DNA from: CAWGLW01 sp963823525 | GTDB lineage: Bacteria > Pseudomonadota > Gammaproteobacteria > Steroidobacterales > Steroidobacteraceae | DNA: 64,000 bases | Direction of reading: 5' to 3' | Assembly: GCA_963823525.1 (NCBI GenBank) | Contig: CAWGLW010000006.1 | Coordinates: 1,488,001 to 1,552,000 of the forward strand | Shown here: piece after piece, positions 26,643 to 35,892 of the stretch | Position numbering within the stretch: position 1 is the stretch's first letter | Layout of the letters: every line of letters starts with the position of its first letter | The notes under the pieces: model-generated | The model's input: only the letters and a program-made list of their open reading frames with translations | Database searches by the model: none | Told to the model about the DNA's origin: nothing | Position numbers and translations under genes: made by a program

Positions 26643-28250
26643 ATGGCCACGAAAAACCACAATGGCGCCAGGGCTCTGTTCAAGGCGCTTGTTGAAGCAG
26701 GCATCGATACTTGTTTTGCAAATCCGGGTACGTCGGAAATGCAACTGATCTACGAGATGGGCCTGACCGACGATATGCATCCCATCCTGTGCCTGCACGA
26801 GAACGTCGTCACCGGTGCGGCTGATGGCTACAACCGCATGATCGGACGACCGGCGCTGGCGCTTCTGCACATGGGTGCCGGTCTGTCGAATGGCCTTGCG
26901 AACCTCCATAACGCAAGGAAGGCCGGGTCGGGAATGGTCGTTCTTGTCGGCGACAACGCTGACTACCATTACCGCGAGGCCGAACACGGCATGCTCACGT
27001 CGATTGCGTCACTTGCGGCGGCGGCTTCCGATTTCGTCAAGACAACCCGGTCCGCCGACGATCTTGCGGTTACGGCGACCCAGGCAGCGCGCATTGCGAG
27101 AACAGGGCAGGGCAAGATTGCCACTATCATCTCGCCGACCAATCACCACTGGGAACACGCGACAGTTAGTGTCATGGCCGAGGAACCGGCGCCCATCTCC
27201 CGGGTCACGGGCGAAAGGATCGAAAGCATACGGTCCTGCCTTGCCAACGCGAAGCGCACGGCAATTGTTCTCGACAAACCGACCGCGGTGGAAGGGCTGG
27301 AAACCGCGGGCAGGATTGCGGCCGCGACAGGGGCGGAATTGATGGTGCCTACCATCTTTGCGAGGCTGCCTCGGGGCGCCGGCCGCGTGATGGCCGAACC
27401 CATTCCGTACATTCCCGAACAAGCCATGCTTCGGCTCAGGAAGTTCGATCAGATCATCCTGATCGGCACGAAGTTTCCCGCTACCACTTTCGCCTGCGAG
27501 GACAAGCCGATCGTCAAGGTGCCTGACACCTGCGACGTCATCGTCATGGCAACCGACGAGGTTGATACGCTTGCTGCGCTCGAGACGCTGTGTGCCGCCG
27601 TCAACGCCGAAGGTCGCACGGATGTGAAACGCCACACGCGTGCCGAGGTCCGCGCGCCCGTCGGCGAACTCAACGCCGAGGCTATAGCGTCGAGCCTGAC
27701 TGCCTTGATACCGCGGGATTGCATCGTCGCGGACGAGAGCGCGACACTGGAATTTACCCTGTTTGCGCAAACATCGGGCGCTGAGCCGCACGACTGGTTG
27801 CTGAATCCGGCAGGCGGCGCAATCGGTGGCGGTTTGCCGGTGGCGCTGGGAGCCGCGGTCGCCTGTCGCGATCGGAAAGTCCTCGCGTTGCAGGCCGATG
27901 GAAGCGGCATGTATACACCGCAGTCTTTGTGGACGATTGCGCAAGAGAAACTCGACATCACGATCGTCATTCTGCGTAACGATCGCTACGCAATTCTGGA
28001 GATCGAACTGGCGCGGGTTCGTGAATCGGCGGCCAACGCTAAAATGATGTCGATGCTCGAGTTACGGAACCCGACGCTCGACTGGGTCCAGATTGCACAG
28101 GGCGTGGGTGTTCCGGCCAGCAGCGCCACCACGGCGGAACAGTTCCATGAGCAACTTGAGGCGGCGCTGGCGCACCAGGGACCGCGTCTGATCGAAGCGA
28201 GAGTCGTCCAGGACCTGGGTCCAATGGTCAGTCTGGTCGCCGGCCACTAA
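26643..28250 (+). CDS. Acetolactate synthase large-subunit-like TPP-dependent enzyme
   Basis: The 535-residue protein has the three domains of the thiamine pyrophosphate decarboxylase/synthase family. The N-terminal pyrimidine-binding domain has FANPGTSEMQLIYEM and the catalytic-type Glu in CLHENVVTGAADGYNRM. The central domain follows. The C-terminal pyrophosphate-binding domain has ADGSGMYTPQSLWTIAQEKLDITIVILRN, whose GDG-type motif reads ADGSG. It belongs to the group often annotated as acetolactate synthase-like or IlvB-like protein lacking the FAD-linked role of true IlvB. Benzoylformate-decarboxylase-like activity is another option. No ilvN gene is adjacent. AGGGG at 26629 supports the start. 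Confidence 0.8.
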   Translation: MATKNHNGARALFKALVEAGIDTCFANPGTSEMQLIYEMGLTDDMHPILCLHENVVTGAADGYNRMIGRPALALLHMGAGLSNGLANLHNARKAGSGMVVLVGDNADYHYREAEHGMLTSIASLAAAASDFVKTTRSADDLAVTATQAARIARTGQGKIATIISPTNHHWEHATVSVMAEEPAPISRVTGERIESIRSCLANAKRTAIVLDKPTAVEGLETAGRIAAATGAELMVPTIFARLPRGAGRVMAEPIPYIPEQAMLRLRKFDQIILIGTKFPATTFACEDKPIVKVPDTCDVIVMATDEVDTLAALETLCAAVNAEGRTDVKRHTRAEVRAPVGELNAEAIASSLTALIPRDCIVADESATLEFTLFAQTSGAEPHDWLLNPAGGAIGGGLPVALGAAVACRDRKVLALQADGSGMYTPQSLWTIAQEKLDITIVILRNDRYAILEIELARVRESAANAKMMSMLELRNPTLDWVQIAQGVGVPASSATTAEQFHEQLEAALAHQGPRLIEARVVQDLGPMVSLVAGH

Positions 28251-28442
28251 GGTAACTGCCAGCTTTCGTCTCCAGGCGAGTTGCCCGGTGGCAGGGGCCA
28301 GCTGGCTCGAGTCCGGGAGCGCCGGAGGATGGATTCATACTGCGCTTCCCCGTGCCAGGCGCAGCGCCAACGCCGCGAGGACGGCAGCAATCTGGCTGCC
28401 GGGCCTGGACTCCGCTGCCGCCCGGCTTCATGGTTGTCTTTC

Positions 28443-28742
28443 ATGACGACCTGGTATTGCCTGCCGCTTGGCGACGCCATGATGGCTCACATGGCGCTGG
28501 ATGATATCCGGGCGCTATTCGAGTCCGCATCACGCGAGACGGGACAGCCGTTCGATCTCGCGGTGTTTACTCGCCTGAATTCTGAGGGGCGCCTGCACTG
28601 CGACGTGACAGCGTACTTTTCGCCCGCCGCGGCTCGACTCGCCCGGTCCGTCGGCGCGGAGCCCTGCGCGCAGCCAGCGCGCGAGGGCCTCGAGCTGTTC
28701 GCAGGCAATCGGCGATCATGGTCTGTCCTGTTTCCCGGGTAG
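28443..28742 (+). CDS. Hypothetical protein, about 99 residues
   Basis: An open frame from 28281 contains a well-formed short protein starting at ATG 28443 (MTTWYCLPLGDAMMAHMALDDIRALF). It continues with AVFTRLNSEGRLHCDVTAYFSPAA and ends SWSVLFPG. The sequence has a balanced composition unlike the frame before 28443 and lies just upstream of the cysteine synthase gene on the same strand. I do not recognise a family. No clear Shine-Dalgarno is visible. It may be a small soluble protein co-expressed with cysK, or the C-terminal part of an older gene. Confidence 0.5.
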   Translation: MTTWYCLPLGDAMMAHMALDDIRALFESASRETGQPFDLAVFTRLNSEGRLHCDVTAYFSPAAARLARSVGAEPCAQPAREGLELFAGNRRSWSVLFPG

Positions 28743-28793
28743 GCCTGCCAGCTCACGTTACAATGCCCCGCTCCCGCCAAGGAAACACGCTGC

Positions 28794-29786
28794 ATGTCCA
28801 TACGTCTCGGTTTCGCCGGCACGGTCGGCCACACTCCCCTCATTCGCCTGCGCACGTTCAGCGAGGAGACAGGCTGCGAGATTCTCGGTAAAGCGGAATT
28901 CCTTAACCCCGGTGGGTCGGTGAAAGACCGCGCGGCCCACGGGATTCTCGATGATGCCGAGCGCAAGGGCCTGCTCAGGCCTGGCGGCACGCTGGTCGAA
29001 GGCACGGCGGGAAACACGGGCATCGGATTTGCCCACTTATGCAACGCGCGAGGGTACCGTTGCGTGATCGTCATGCCGGACAACCAGTCGCCGGAGAAGG
29101 CTGCCTTGCTGCGCACGCTCGGGGCCGAGGTGCAGGTCGTCAAGGCGGTGCCTTACCGGGATCCCAATCACTACCAGAAGTTCGCCGCGCGGGTCGCTGA
29201 GGAAATCGACGGTGCGGCCTGGGGTAACCAGTTTGACAACACGGCCAATCGTGATGCGCATTACGCCAGTACCGGGCCAGAAATCTGGGCGGACACCAAA
29301 GGGCGGGTGGACGCTTTCACCTGTGCCTCCGGTACCGGGGGCACGTTCGGCGGTGTGTCCCGTTACCTGAAAGAGCAAAATGCCGCCTTGCGTTGCGTGC
29401 TGGCCGACCCGATGGGCAGCGCGCTCTACCAATGGGTGAAGACCGGCGAACTCAGGTCCTCGGGTTCGAGTTCCGTGACCGAGGGCATCGGTATCGGGCG
29501 GGTGACTGCCAACCTGGCGGATTCACCGATCGATGACGCCGTTCAGGTCGAAGATCCCGAGATTGTGCGAACGACCTATCGACTTCTCCACGAGGAAGGG
29601 CTGTTTCTCGGCAGTACCAGCGGTGCCAACGTCGCCGCGGCGGTACAGGTTGCAGGGCAACTGGGGCCCGGCCATACGGTCGTTACGATCCTGTGCGACG
29701 GCGGTGGGCGTTACCTGTCACGATTCTACAATCGGGAGTGGCTCGCCGAGAAAGGCCTGGATGAATTCGCGGCTCACAGTGCCTGA
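28794..29786 (+). CDS. cysK: Cysteine synthase family protein (O-acetylserine sulfhydrylase)
   Basis: The 330-residue pyridoxal-phosphate enzyme makes cysteine from O-acetylserine and sulfide. NPGGSVKDRAA holds the PLP-binding lysine, EGTAGNTGIGFA the substrate loop, and SGTGGTFGGVSRYLK the phosphate-binding glycine loop. The C-terminal part has GSTSGANVAAAVQ and ILCDGGGRYLS. Length is normal. The branch with GTVGHTPLIRL and RDPNHYQKFAARVAEE resembles the CysK2/CBS-like group common in Gammaproteobacteria. A TACAAT hexamer at 28759 could be its -10 element. A cysB gene elsewhere in the window (16207-17181) could regulate it. Confidence 0.9.
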   Translation: MSIRLGFAGTVGHTPLIRLRTFSEETGCEILGKAEFLNPGGSVKDRAAHGILDDAERKGLLRPGGTLVEGTAGNTGIGFAHLCNARGYRCVIVMPDNQSPEKAALLRTLGAEVQVVKAVPYRDPNHYQKFAARVAEEIDGAAWGNQFDNTANRDAHYASTGPEIWADTKGRVDAFTCASGTGGTFGGVSRYLKEQNAALRCVLADPMGSALYQWVKTGELRSSGSSSVTEGIGIGRVTANLADSPIDDAVQVEDPEIVRTTYRLLHEEGLFLGSTSGANVAAAVQVAGQLGPGHTVVTILCDGGGRYLSRFYNREWLAEKGLDEFAAHSA

Positions 29787-29813
29787 GCGTCGAACTCCGC
29801 AACGTCTTTTCCG

Positions 29814-30437
29814 TTACTGGCCGAAACCCGTTGCGCCGGCGGCCAGGTAGGCCGCTTCCTCGGGCGTGTCATCGCGGCCCAGAAGGCGATTGCGATGCGG
29901 GAAACGCCCGAACCTCTCAATGATCTTCATGTGATCGATCGCGTATCGGGTGAAAGTGGCAAAGGTCTGCCGCCGATCTGTCGGCACATCCGACTCGAGT
30001 TGCCTCATCAACTCGACGCAGCGCTGCTGGTCCCTCAAGGACTCGGAGTGTTCGAGCGGCAGATAGAAGAACACCCTTGCCAGTGGCGGGAGTGCCTGGT
30101 CCTGACTCGCATCGAGCCCCTGCAGGCATTGCGCTCGTGCGATTGAGTCGTAGGCGAAAGCCTGCGCGCTGCCACGGTAGATGTTGCGTGGGAACTGATC
30201 GAGCAGGATGATCAGTGCCGCGCGGCCGACGGGTTGCTCGTTCCAGTCCTCGAACTCGCCGCGGGCCGCCTGATGCAATGCCTGCTCAAAGAGCCGGCGA
30301 ATTTCATCGTCGCGCTGCCCGGTGACACCCGGGTCATCGGCCGGATCGCCGAACCAGAATTTCATTCGTTCCGGGAGTTTGTCAGGCTCCGCGAGGGCGT
30401 CGCGGTACCAGTAGTCAAAAACTTCGTCGGCGATCAT
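29814..30437 (-). CDS. DUF924 family protein
   Basis: The 207-residue protein has all the blocks of the DUF924 family: FDYWY near the start, the FWFGD segment, ALIILLDQFPRNIYRGSAQAFAYD, FFYLPLEHSESLRDQ and RFGRFPHRNRLLGR. The domain is predicted to be an all-helical TPR-like fold. Function is unknown, though it is widespread in Proteobacteria. It is convergent with cysK, 27 bases away, and upstream of it on the same strand is the SPOR-argS pair. Confidence 0.88.
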   Translation of the reverse strand: MIADEVFDYWYRDALAEPDKLPERMKFWFGDPADDPGVTGQRDDEIRRLFEQALHQAARGEFEDWNEQPVGRAALIILLDQFPRNIYRGSAQAFAYDSIARAQCLQGLDASQDQALPPLARVFFYLPLEHSESLRDQQRCVELMRQLESDVPTDRRQTFATFTRYAIDHMKIIERFGRFPHRNRLLGRDDTPEEAAYLAAGATGFGQ

Positions 30438-30464
30438 TTGGAAATCCCGGCGCAGGTCATGTGT

Positions 30465-31049
30465 TCAGGGCGGCGGAGACTCGACGGCCTGACCGAACGG
30501 GGTGGCTTCAACGTCTGCATCAGCCAGCTTGCGCATGATTTCTTCGTATTCTTTTACCGTTCCTATGGGGCCGATCCGAACCCGGTACCAGGTCTCGTCC
30601 TGGAGCGCGAAGCGCTGAATCCTCGCGGTGATGCCATACTGAGCCAGCCGGGCAATCAGCTTCTCCGCCTGCGCCGGCTGCTTGAACGAACCAGCCTGCA
30701 GAACGATATCGCCCTTTGGAAGGATGCCAGGCGTCTCTGCCGGCTCGTTCTCCTGCAGCACGTCCACCTGCATTTCCGGCAAATCCTTGTAAAAAGTGTA
30801 ATCGGACGCTGGCGGTTCTTCCGGCGGAACGGCATCGCTGGCTTGCGCAGATGCCGGGGGCTGCACTGATGGTTGAGGAACCTCGACGGTTGCGCGGTTG
30901 TAATGCAGGAAAACCGCGAATGCGACGGAAAGCCCCATTGCGAGCCCGGCCAGCATGCCCATCCAGCCACTGAACGCCGGTGTGCCGCCTTTCGTCGGCG
31001 CGCCCCTCGCGTGCTTGTAGTCCCGGCCCAGCGTCCGTGCTTCCGTCAC
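30465..31049 (-). CDS. SPOR-domain membrane protein (FtsN-like)
   Basis: The 194-residue protein has a short cytoplasmic basic start, one transmembrane helix at about residues 32-50 (MLAGLAMGLSVAFAVFLHY) and a proline-rich periplasmic linker. The C-terminal SPOR domain (about 112-185) has LQAGSFKQPAQAEKLIARL, ITARIQ and WYRVRIGPIG. SPOR domains bind denuded peptidoglycan at the division septum. It starts with GTG overlapping the argS stop codon (GTGA), so the two are co-translated. The argS-SPOR order is conserved in many Gammaproteobacteria, where the neighbours are usually hslV and hslU; those are absent here. Confidence 0.88.
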   Translation of the reverse strand: MTEARTLGRDYKHARGAPTKGGTPAFSGWMGMLAGLAMGLSVAFAVFLHYNRATVEVPQPSVQPPASAQASDAVPPEEPPASDYTFYKDLPEMQVDVLQENEPAETPGILPKGDIVLQAGSFKQPAQAEKLIARLAQYGITARIQRFALQDETWYRVRIGPIGTVKEYEEIMRKLADADVEATPFGQAVESPPP

Positions 31050-32803
31050 ATCGCCTCCGGCGCCGACACGCCAAGCAAGCCCAGACCGTTTCGGATGACC
31101 TGGCGCGCGCCAAGGATCAGCGTCAGCCTTGCATCGCGCAGCGTAACGTCGTCGACCAGGAAATGTTGTGCGTTGTAGTAAGTGTGAAAGTCGTTGGCCA
31201 GTTCACGCAGGTAATACACCAGCATGTGCGGTGCCCGCAGATCGGCGGCTTGTTCGATGAGCTCGGGGTAACGGCTCAGGGTTCTGAGCAAAGCCTGCTC
31301 GTGCGGTTCGACCAGCCGATCAAGATTCGAACCGGCGCGCCCTGCATCGAAATCCATTCCTTTTTCGAGCAGCTGGCGCATCACGCTGCAGACGCGGGCA
31401 TGGGCGTACTGAATGTAATAGACAGGGTTCTCGTTGCTGTGCTCGGTCGCCAGCTGCATGTCGAAGTCCAGCGGCTGGTCCTGGCTGCGCATCACGTAAA
31501 AAAAGCGCGCGGCGTCATTGCCGACTTCCCTTCGCAATTCTCGCAGGGTGATGAACTCACCCGAGCGGGTCGACATCTGGACTTTCTCGCCGCCGCGGAA
31601 AAGCGTGACGAACTGTACCAGCCGGACCTCCAGGCAATCGCCAGGCTCGCCCATCGCAACCAGACCGGCCCGTACCCGCGCGACATAGCCATGATGGTCT
31701 GCGCCGAGCACGTCGATCAGTTGTTCAAAACCGCGCTCGCGCTTCTGCAGGTGGTAGGCAATGTCCGAGGCGAAGTAAGTCCGCTGGCCGTTTTCGCGCA
31801 CCACCACGCGGTCCTTCTCGTCGCCGAAGTCCGTGGCCCGAAACCATTCGGCACCATCCTTCCGGTAGATCACGCCGTTGCTGCGCAGGCGTTCCAGCGC
31901 CCGGTCAATCGCGCCGTCGTCGGACAGCGATCGCTCGCTGAACCACCGGTCATAGCGAACGCCGAACTCCTCGAGATCGCTGCGTATGTCATCGAGGATT
32001 TCGTTGGCAGCCAGGTCGAAAGCCTTGCGAAAGCCGGTCTCTCCGAGCAACTCACGCGCGCGCCTGATCACGGCGTCGATGTAGAGATCTTTATCGCCGG
32101 CCGGAGCATCCTCGGGCAGACCGCGAAACACGTCAGCCGCCGGCCTCAGCAAGCTTCGGCCCTCGCGTTCAATCAGTCGATCCGCCATCGGCTGGATGTA
32201 ATCACCGCGATAGCCGTTGCTCGGGAACGGGAACTCCTCGCCAAAACACTCGAGGTAACGAAGCCACACGCTGGCGGCGAGTATGTCCATCTGTCGCCCG
32301 GCATCGTTGATGTAGTACTCGCGGTGCACCTGGTAACCGGCGGCGTCGAGCAGGTTGGACAATGTCGCCCCGAAGGCGGCGTGTCGACCATGACCGACAT
32401 GCAGTGGGCCGGTCGGGTTGGCTGAAACAAACTCGACGATGACCTTGCGGCCGGCGCCCAATTCGCTGCGGCCATACCGGGGGCCCAGCTCGATCAGGCG
32501 AGCGAGTTCCTGGTGATAGGCCGCCGGCGTCAGGTGGAAATTGATGAACCCGGGTCCGGCAATCTCAACGCGATCAACCAGATTACTGGCGGGCAGGGCG
32601 GATACGATTGTCTGCGCGAGTTCGCGAGGGTTCCGACTGGCAGCGCGGGCGAGTTGAAGCGCGGCGTTACTGGCGAAGTCACCGTGACCCGGATCGCGCG
32701 TGCGTTCGATATCGACCACGAAGTCGCTCGGGGTAGCGGCACGCAGTACTTCAGGCAGCGACGCGAGCGCGTCCTGCACAAGTTTTTCTATCAGGTATTT
32801 CAA
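31046..32803 (-). CDS. argS: Arginyl-tRNA synthetase
   Basis: The 585-residue class I synthetase charges tRNA-Arg. The HIGH motif is HVGHG in SANPTGPLHVGHGRHAAFG. The KMSKS region appears as KVQMSTRSGEF, the usual degenerate form in ArgS. The N-terminal additional domain and the C-terminal anticodon-binding DALR domain (YYIQYAHARVCSV ... LGLLGVSAPEAM) are complete. It appears to start at TTG 32803, since no better start is in frame. It overlaps the SPOR gene downstream. Confidence 0.95.
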   Translation of the reverse strand: MKYLIEKLVQDALASLPEVLRAATPSDFVVDIERTRDPGHGDFASNAALQLARAASRNPRELAQTIVSALPASNLVDRVEIAGPGFINFHLTPAAYHQELARLIELGPRYGRSELGAGRKVIVEFVSANPTGPLHVGHGRHAAFGATLSNLLDAAGYQVHREYYINDAGRQMDILAASVWLRYLECFGEEFPFPSNGYRGDYIQPMADRLIEREGRSLLRPAADVFRGLPEDAPAGDKDLYIDAVIRRARELLGETGFRKAFDLAANEILDDIRSDLEEFGVRYDRWFSERSLSDDGAIDRALERLRSNGVIYRKDGAEWFRATDFGDEKDRVVVRENGQRTYFASDIAYHLQKRERGFEQLIDVLGADHHGYVARVRAGLVAMGEPGDCLEVRLVQFVTLFRGGEKVQMSTRSGEFITLRELRREVGNDAARFFYVMRSQDQPLDFDMQLATEHSNENPVYYIQYAHARVCSVMRQLLEKGMDFDAGRAGSNLDRLVEPHEQALLRTLSRYPELIEQAADLRAPHMLVYYLRELANDFHTYYNAQHFLVDDVTLRDARLTLILGARQVIRNGLGLLGVSAPEAM

Positions 32804-32988
32804 TGCGTTGCCGTCACGAAAAGGGGTCGGCGAGGACGCAAAGTCTAAGGGAATGAGCGATCCGGCGCGAGTGGGGTTTGTGCTGCGGTCGCGACCGGCC
32901 TCGTCAGCGCCGCGGCTCAGCGATTTTTGCCCGGCCAGGGAACGCTGGCGACTACGGACAGTCAGAGCGCATATCAGGAGGATTTATC

Positions 32989-33594
32989 ATGCGTCTAGTA
33001 ATCCCGGTTCTGTCCCTTTCCCTCTTTTCGGCCTCGCTGGCGGTTGCCGATCCCGCTCAGGGCCGCTGCGGCTTCAGCGGCCTGGATGCGGACGAAAACG
33101 GTCTGGTCACTCGTGAGGAGGCCGCGGCCTCTCCTGACATTGCGGCGGATTTCGACGAAGTTGACACCAACCTGGACGGCCTGATCGACCAGGAAGAAAT
33201 GAATGCGCACCGCAGGTCGGCTCGCCAGGAGCAGCATGCGGCAGCGAAAGAGCGCTGGAACGACGCGGATGCGGACGGCAGCGGACAGATTTCGCGCGAC
33301 GAAGCGGCCGTCTCGATGCCCATGCTGGCCAGACGCTTCGAAATGCTCGATGCCAACGGTGACGGGGAGGTCTCGCGTTCCGAAGTGCGCAAGGCGCGCT
33401 ACGCTCACCGGCAGAAGGCCCGGGCGCAATTCAACGAGCGCTGGGAAGCGGCTGACATCGATGGCGATGGTACGCTCGATCTTGCCGAGGCCCAGACCGG
33501 CTTTGCGCGCCTGGCAGAGCAATTCTCGACGGTCGACGCCGACAACGATGGCAAGATCACCCGGCAGGAGATGAAGGCTCGTTCACACCATTGA
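32989..33594 (+). CDS. Secreted calcium-binding protein with six EF-hands
   Basis: The 201-residue protein has a signal peptide (MRLVIPVLSLSLFSASLAVA-DP). The ATG at 32989 follows AGGAGG at 32976 with ideal spacing, so the longer open frame upstream is rejected. Six EF-hand loops follow: DADENGLVTREE, DTNLDGLIDQEE, DADGSGQISRDE, DANGDGEVSRSE, DIDGDGTLDLAE and DADNDGKITRQE. All keep the acidic 1, 3, 5 and 12 positions or close equivalents, so most should bind calcium. It is probably periplasmic or extracellular and could buffer or sense calcium. It is convergent with priA. Confidence 0.85.
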   Translation: MRLVIPVLSLSLFSASLAVADPAQGRCGFSGLDADENGLVTREEAAASPDIAADFDEVDTNLDGLIDQEEMNAHRRSARQEQHAAAKERWNDADADGSGQISRDEAAVSMPMLARRFEMLDANGDGEVSRSEVRKARYAHRQKARAQFNERWEAADIDGDGTLDLAEAQTGFARLAEQFSTVDADNDGKITRQEMKARSHH

Positions 33595-33600
33595 CCCGGG

Positions 33601-35835
33601 CTAGAAGAGTTCCAGCGGGTCCACGTCCAGCGACCAGCGAACCCGGCGGGCTTCGGGGAGCTTTTCGACAACCGGGAGCCAGCGCGCAAGCAGTCGCTGC
33701 AGCGGTGAGTGTCGCGGGGCATGGAGCAGTAACTGGGCCCGGTAGTGACCGGCTCGACGCTCCATTGGTGCCGTGGCAGGCCCGAGCAATTCCACGTCTC
33801 GGGCTGCAATGGACTCTGCGGCCGCGCGGGCCTTGTCCAGGAAATCGATCGGTGCGTTGCGGTCCGTGGCCTCGGCGCGTAGCACGGCGATGCGCGAAAA
33901 TGGCGGCCACTGTGCCTCGCGGCGCTCTTTCAGGGCCGCGTTGGCGAAAGCCTCGTGGCCGCCGGATATCAGTTGGGTCAGTAGCGGGTGTTCGGGATAT
34001 TCAGTCTGGATGAGAACTTCCCCCGGGCGCTCGGCTCGACCCGCCCGCCCCGCGACCTGAACGATGGTCTGCGCGAGACGCTCGCTGGCACGGAAGTCGG
34101 TGCCGAACAGGCCCTGGTCGGCGTTGAGTACGACCACCAGCGAGACCTGCGGAAAATGATGGCCTTTGGTCAGCATCTGAGTGCCGACCAGCAGCCTTGA
34201 TTCGCCCCGGCCTACCTTTTCCAGCGCCTCTTCGAGTGCTCCCCGGCGCCGCACGGCATCGCGATCGATGCGCGTCACCGGCACGCCGGGAAACAGGTGC
34301 TCGAGCGTTTCCTCGATTCGCTGGGTGCCGTGACCGACCGGCTTGACCTCCTCGCCGCAGTCCGGACAGCTGCCGGGGATCGGCTGCTGCCCACCGCAAT
34401 GATGGCAGCACAGGCGGCGATCATTCTGGTGCACGGTCAGCCTCGCATCACAGCGTGGGCAAGGCGCCACCCACCCGCAGGAGGGACAGAACAGCGAGGG
34501 CGAGTAGCCGCGCCTGTTGAGGTAGAGCAGTACCTGGCCACCCGCGTCGAGGTGCCGCTGAATCGCGAGCACGGTGGGCGTTGCCATGCCACGCGTCTGC
34601 GCATGCTTGCGAAGATCGATCAGCCTCAGGCTCGGGGGCCGGGCCCCTGCGACCCGGTTGGGCAGGCTCAGCGTGGTCGCGCGGCCCGAAAGGACCTGTT
34701 CAAGTGTTTCAAGCGAGGGAGTGGCCGAACCAAGGACAATCGGGATGGCCAGTTTTTGAGCGCGAACCAGCGCGAGATCACGCGCTGAGTAGCGAAATCC
34801 CTCCTGTTGCTTGTAGGAGGCGTCGTGTTCCTCGTCGACGACAATCAGCCCCGGATGGGCCAGTGGGGCGAATATCGCGGAGCGGGTGCCAATGACGATC
34901 GGCGCCTTTCCACTGCGTGCCGCACGCCAGTTCTGCAACCGCGTATGTTCAGGCAGCGACGAATGCAGCACGGCCAGCGGTACATTAAATCTTTCGGAAA
35001 ATCGCCTGACCAGCTGCGGTGTCAGGGCAATCTCCGGAACGAGGACCAGAGCCTGCTGGCTGCGCTCGATCACGCCCTCGATGGCCCTGAGGTACACCTC
35101 GGTCTTGCCGCTGCCCGTGACGCCGTGCAGCAGGAAGGGCGCGAATCCTTCATTTGCACCGGCGATGGCGTCGATGGCGGCCTGCTGCTCCGCCGTGGGC
35201 TGAGGCCGATTCCCGGTCACCTCGCGGGACTGCGCACTCGCGGTGCCAAAGTGCTCAAGTGGGCCCGGAAGATCATCCTGCGCAACCCGATGTCGCGACA
35301 CCCAGCCACGCTTCTCCAGCTCCCGCAGCTGCTCCCGCCAACGCGGTGAGAAGGCCGCGAGTTCTGCAGCGCCGGCTGCACGACCGGCCCTGAGAAAGTC
35401 GATCATCGCGAGCTGGCGATTCGCGCGTTTGCCCGGTGGGTCGAGGCGGCCCTCCAGCGCGGCCTCGCTCAGGGACCAACGCTCGATCTGCGCCCGGGCC
35501 GGTTGCCCGGATCGCAATGCGAGGGGCAATGCCGCAGCAATCACTTCACCCGGTGGATGCCGATAATAGTTGGCCGACCAGCACAGCAGGTCCAGCAAGG
35601 GCCCATCGATGACCGGCTCGGCATCGATGGGCGCGTGAGCGGCCCTGAGCTTCGCCTCCGGGTAGGCGGAATACTCACGCACTTCGACCAGCACGCCGAC
35701 CACACGCCTGCGACCAAACGGCACCCAGACGCGCATGCCGGGGCGCAGCGTCGCGATCGGCGTCTCGGCGGGCGGCCTGTAGTCGAAAAGCTGCCGCAAC
35801 GGCGCATCGACAGCAATGACCAGCACGGCGCTCAT
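33601..35835 (-). CDS. priA: Primosomal replication protein N' (PriA helicase)
   Basis: The 744-residue 3'-5' helicase restarts stalled replication forks. It has the N-terminal 3'BD domain, Walker A GVTGSGKTEVYLRA, Walker B VVDEEHDASYK and the cysteine pairs of the two zinc sites (CPSCGWVAPCPRCD and CCHHCG...CPDCG). The helicase C motifs TQMLTKGHHFPQVSLV and QVAGRAGRAERPGEVLIQT follow. Length is normal. The upstream region holds three DnaA boxes (35858-35892). That could link its expression to DnaA, or the boxes may serve the chromosome itself. Confidence 0.96.
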   Translation of the reverse strand: MSAVLVIAVDAPLRQLFDYRPPAETPIATLRPGMRVWVPFGRRRVVGVLVEVREYSAYPEAKLRAAHAPIDAEPVIDGPLLDLLCWSANYYRHPPGEVIAAALPLALRSGQPARAQIERWSLSEAALEGRLDPPGKRANRQLAMIDFLRAGRAAGAAELAAFSPRWREQLRELEKRGWVSRHRVAQDDLPGPLEHFGTASAQSREVTGNRPQPTAEQQAAIDAIAGANEGFAPFLLHGVTGSGKTEVYLRAIEGVIERSQQALVLVPEIALTPQLVRRFSERFNVPLAVLHSSLPEHTRLQNWRAARSGKAPIVIGTRSAIFAPLAHPGLIVVDEEHDASYKQQEGFRYSARDLALVRAQKLAIPIVLGSATPSLETLEQVLSGRATTLSLPNRVAGARPPSLRLIDLRKHAQTRGMATPTVLAIQRHLDAGGQVLLYLNRRGYSPSLFCPSCGWVAPCPRCDARLTVHQNDRRLCCHHCGGQQPIPGSCPDCGEEVKPVGHGTQRIEETLEHLFPGVPVTRIDRDAVRRRGALEEALEKVGRGESRLLVGTQMLTKGHHFPQVSLVVVLNADQGLFGTDFRASERLAQTIVQVAGRAGRAERPGEVLIQTEYPEHPLLTQLISGGHEAFANAALKERREAQWPPFSRIAVLRAEATDRNAPIDFLDKARAAAESIAARDVELLGPATAPMERRAGHYRAQLLLHAPRHSPLQRLLARWLPVVEKLPEARRVRWSLDVDPLELF

Positions 35836-35857
35836 GGGCGAGCCGGCTTATGTGAAG

Positions 35858-35892
35858 TTGTCCACATCTGCTGTGGATAAGTCTGTGGATGA
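35858..35892. promoter_or_regulatory. Cluster of three DnaA boxes upstream of priA
   Basis: TTGTCCACA (35858-35866), TGTGGATAA (35872-35880, a perfect DnaA box on the minus strand) and TGTGGATGA (35884-35892) occur within 35 bases. An AT-rich stretch follows at about 35933-35996. Such an arrangement is typical of DnaA-controlled promoters and replication origins. Confidence 0.55.

Noticed and set aside
28383..28400. GGCAGC-aatctg-GCTGCC hairpin after the TPP enzyme gene as a terminator
   Set aside because: No T-tract follows and it lies 130 bases downstream of the stop; probably chance in G+C-rich sequence.
30980..32425. A long open frame (481 codons) on the plus strand opposite argS
   Set aside because: It is antisense to a clearly conserved synthetase and has no recognisable motif. 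High G+C makes such shadows common.
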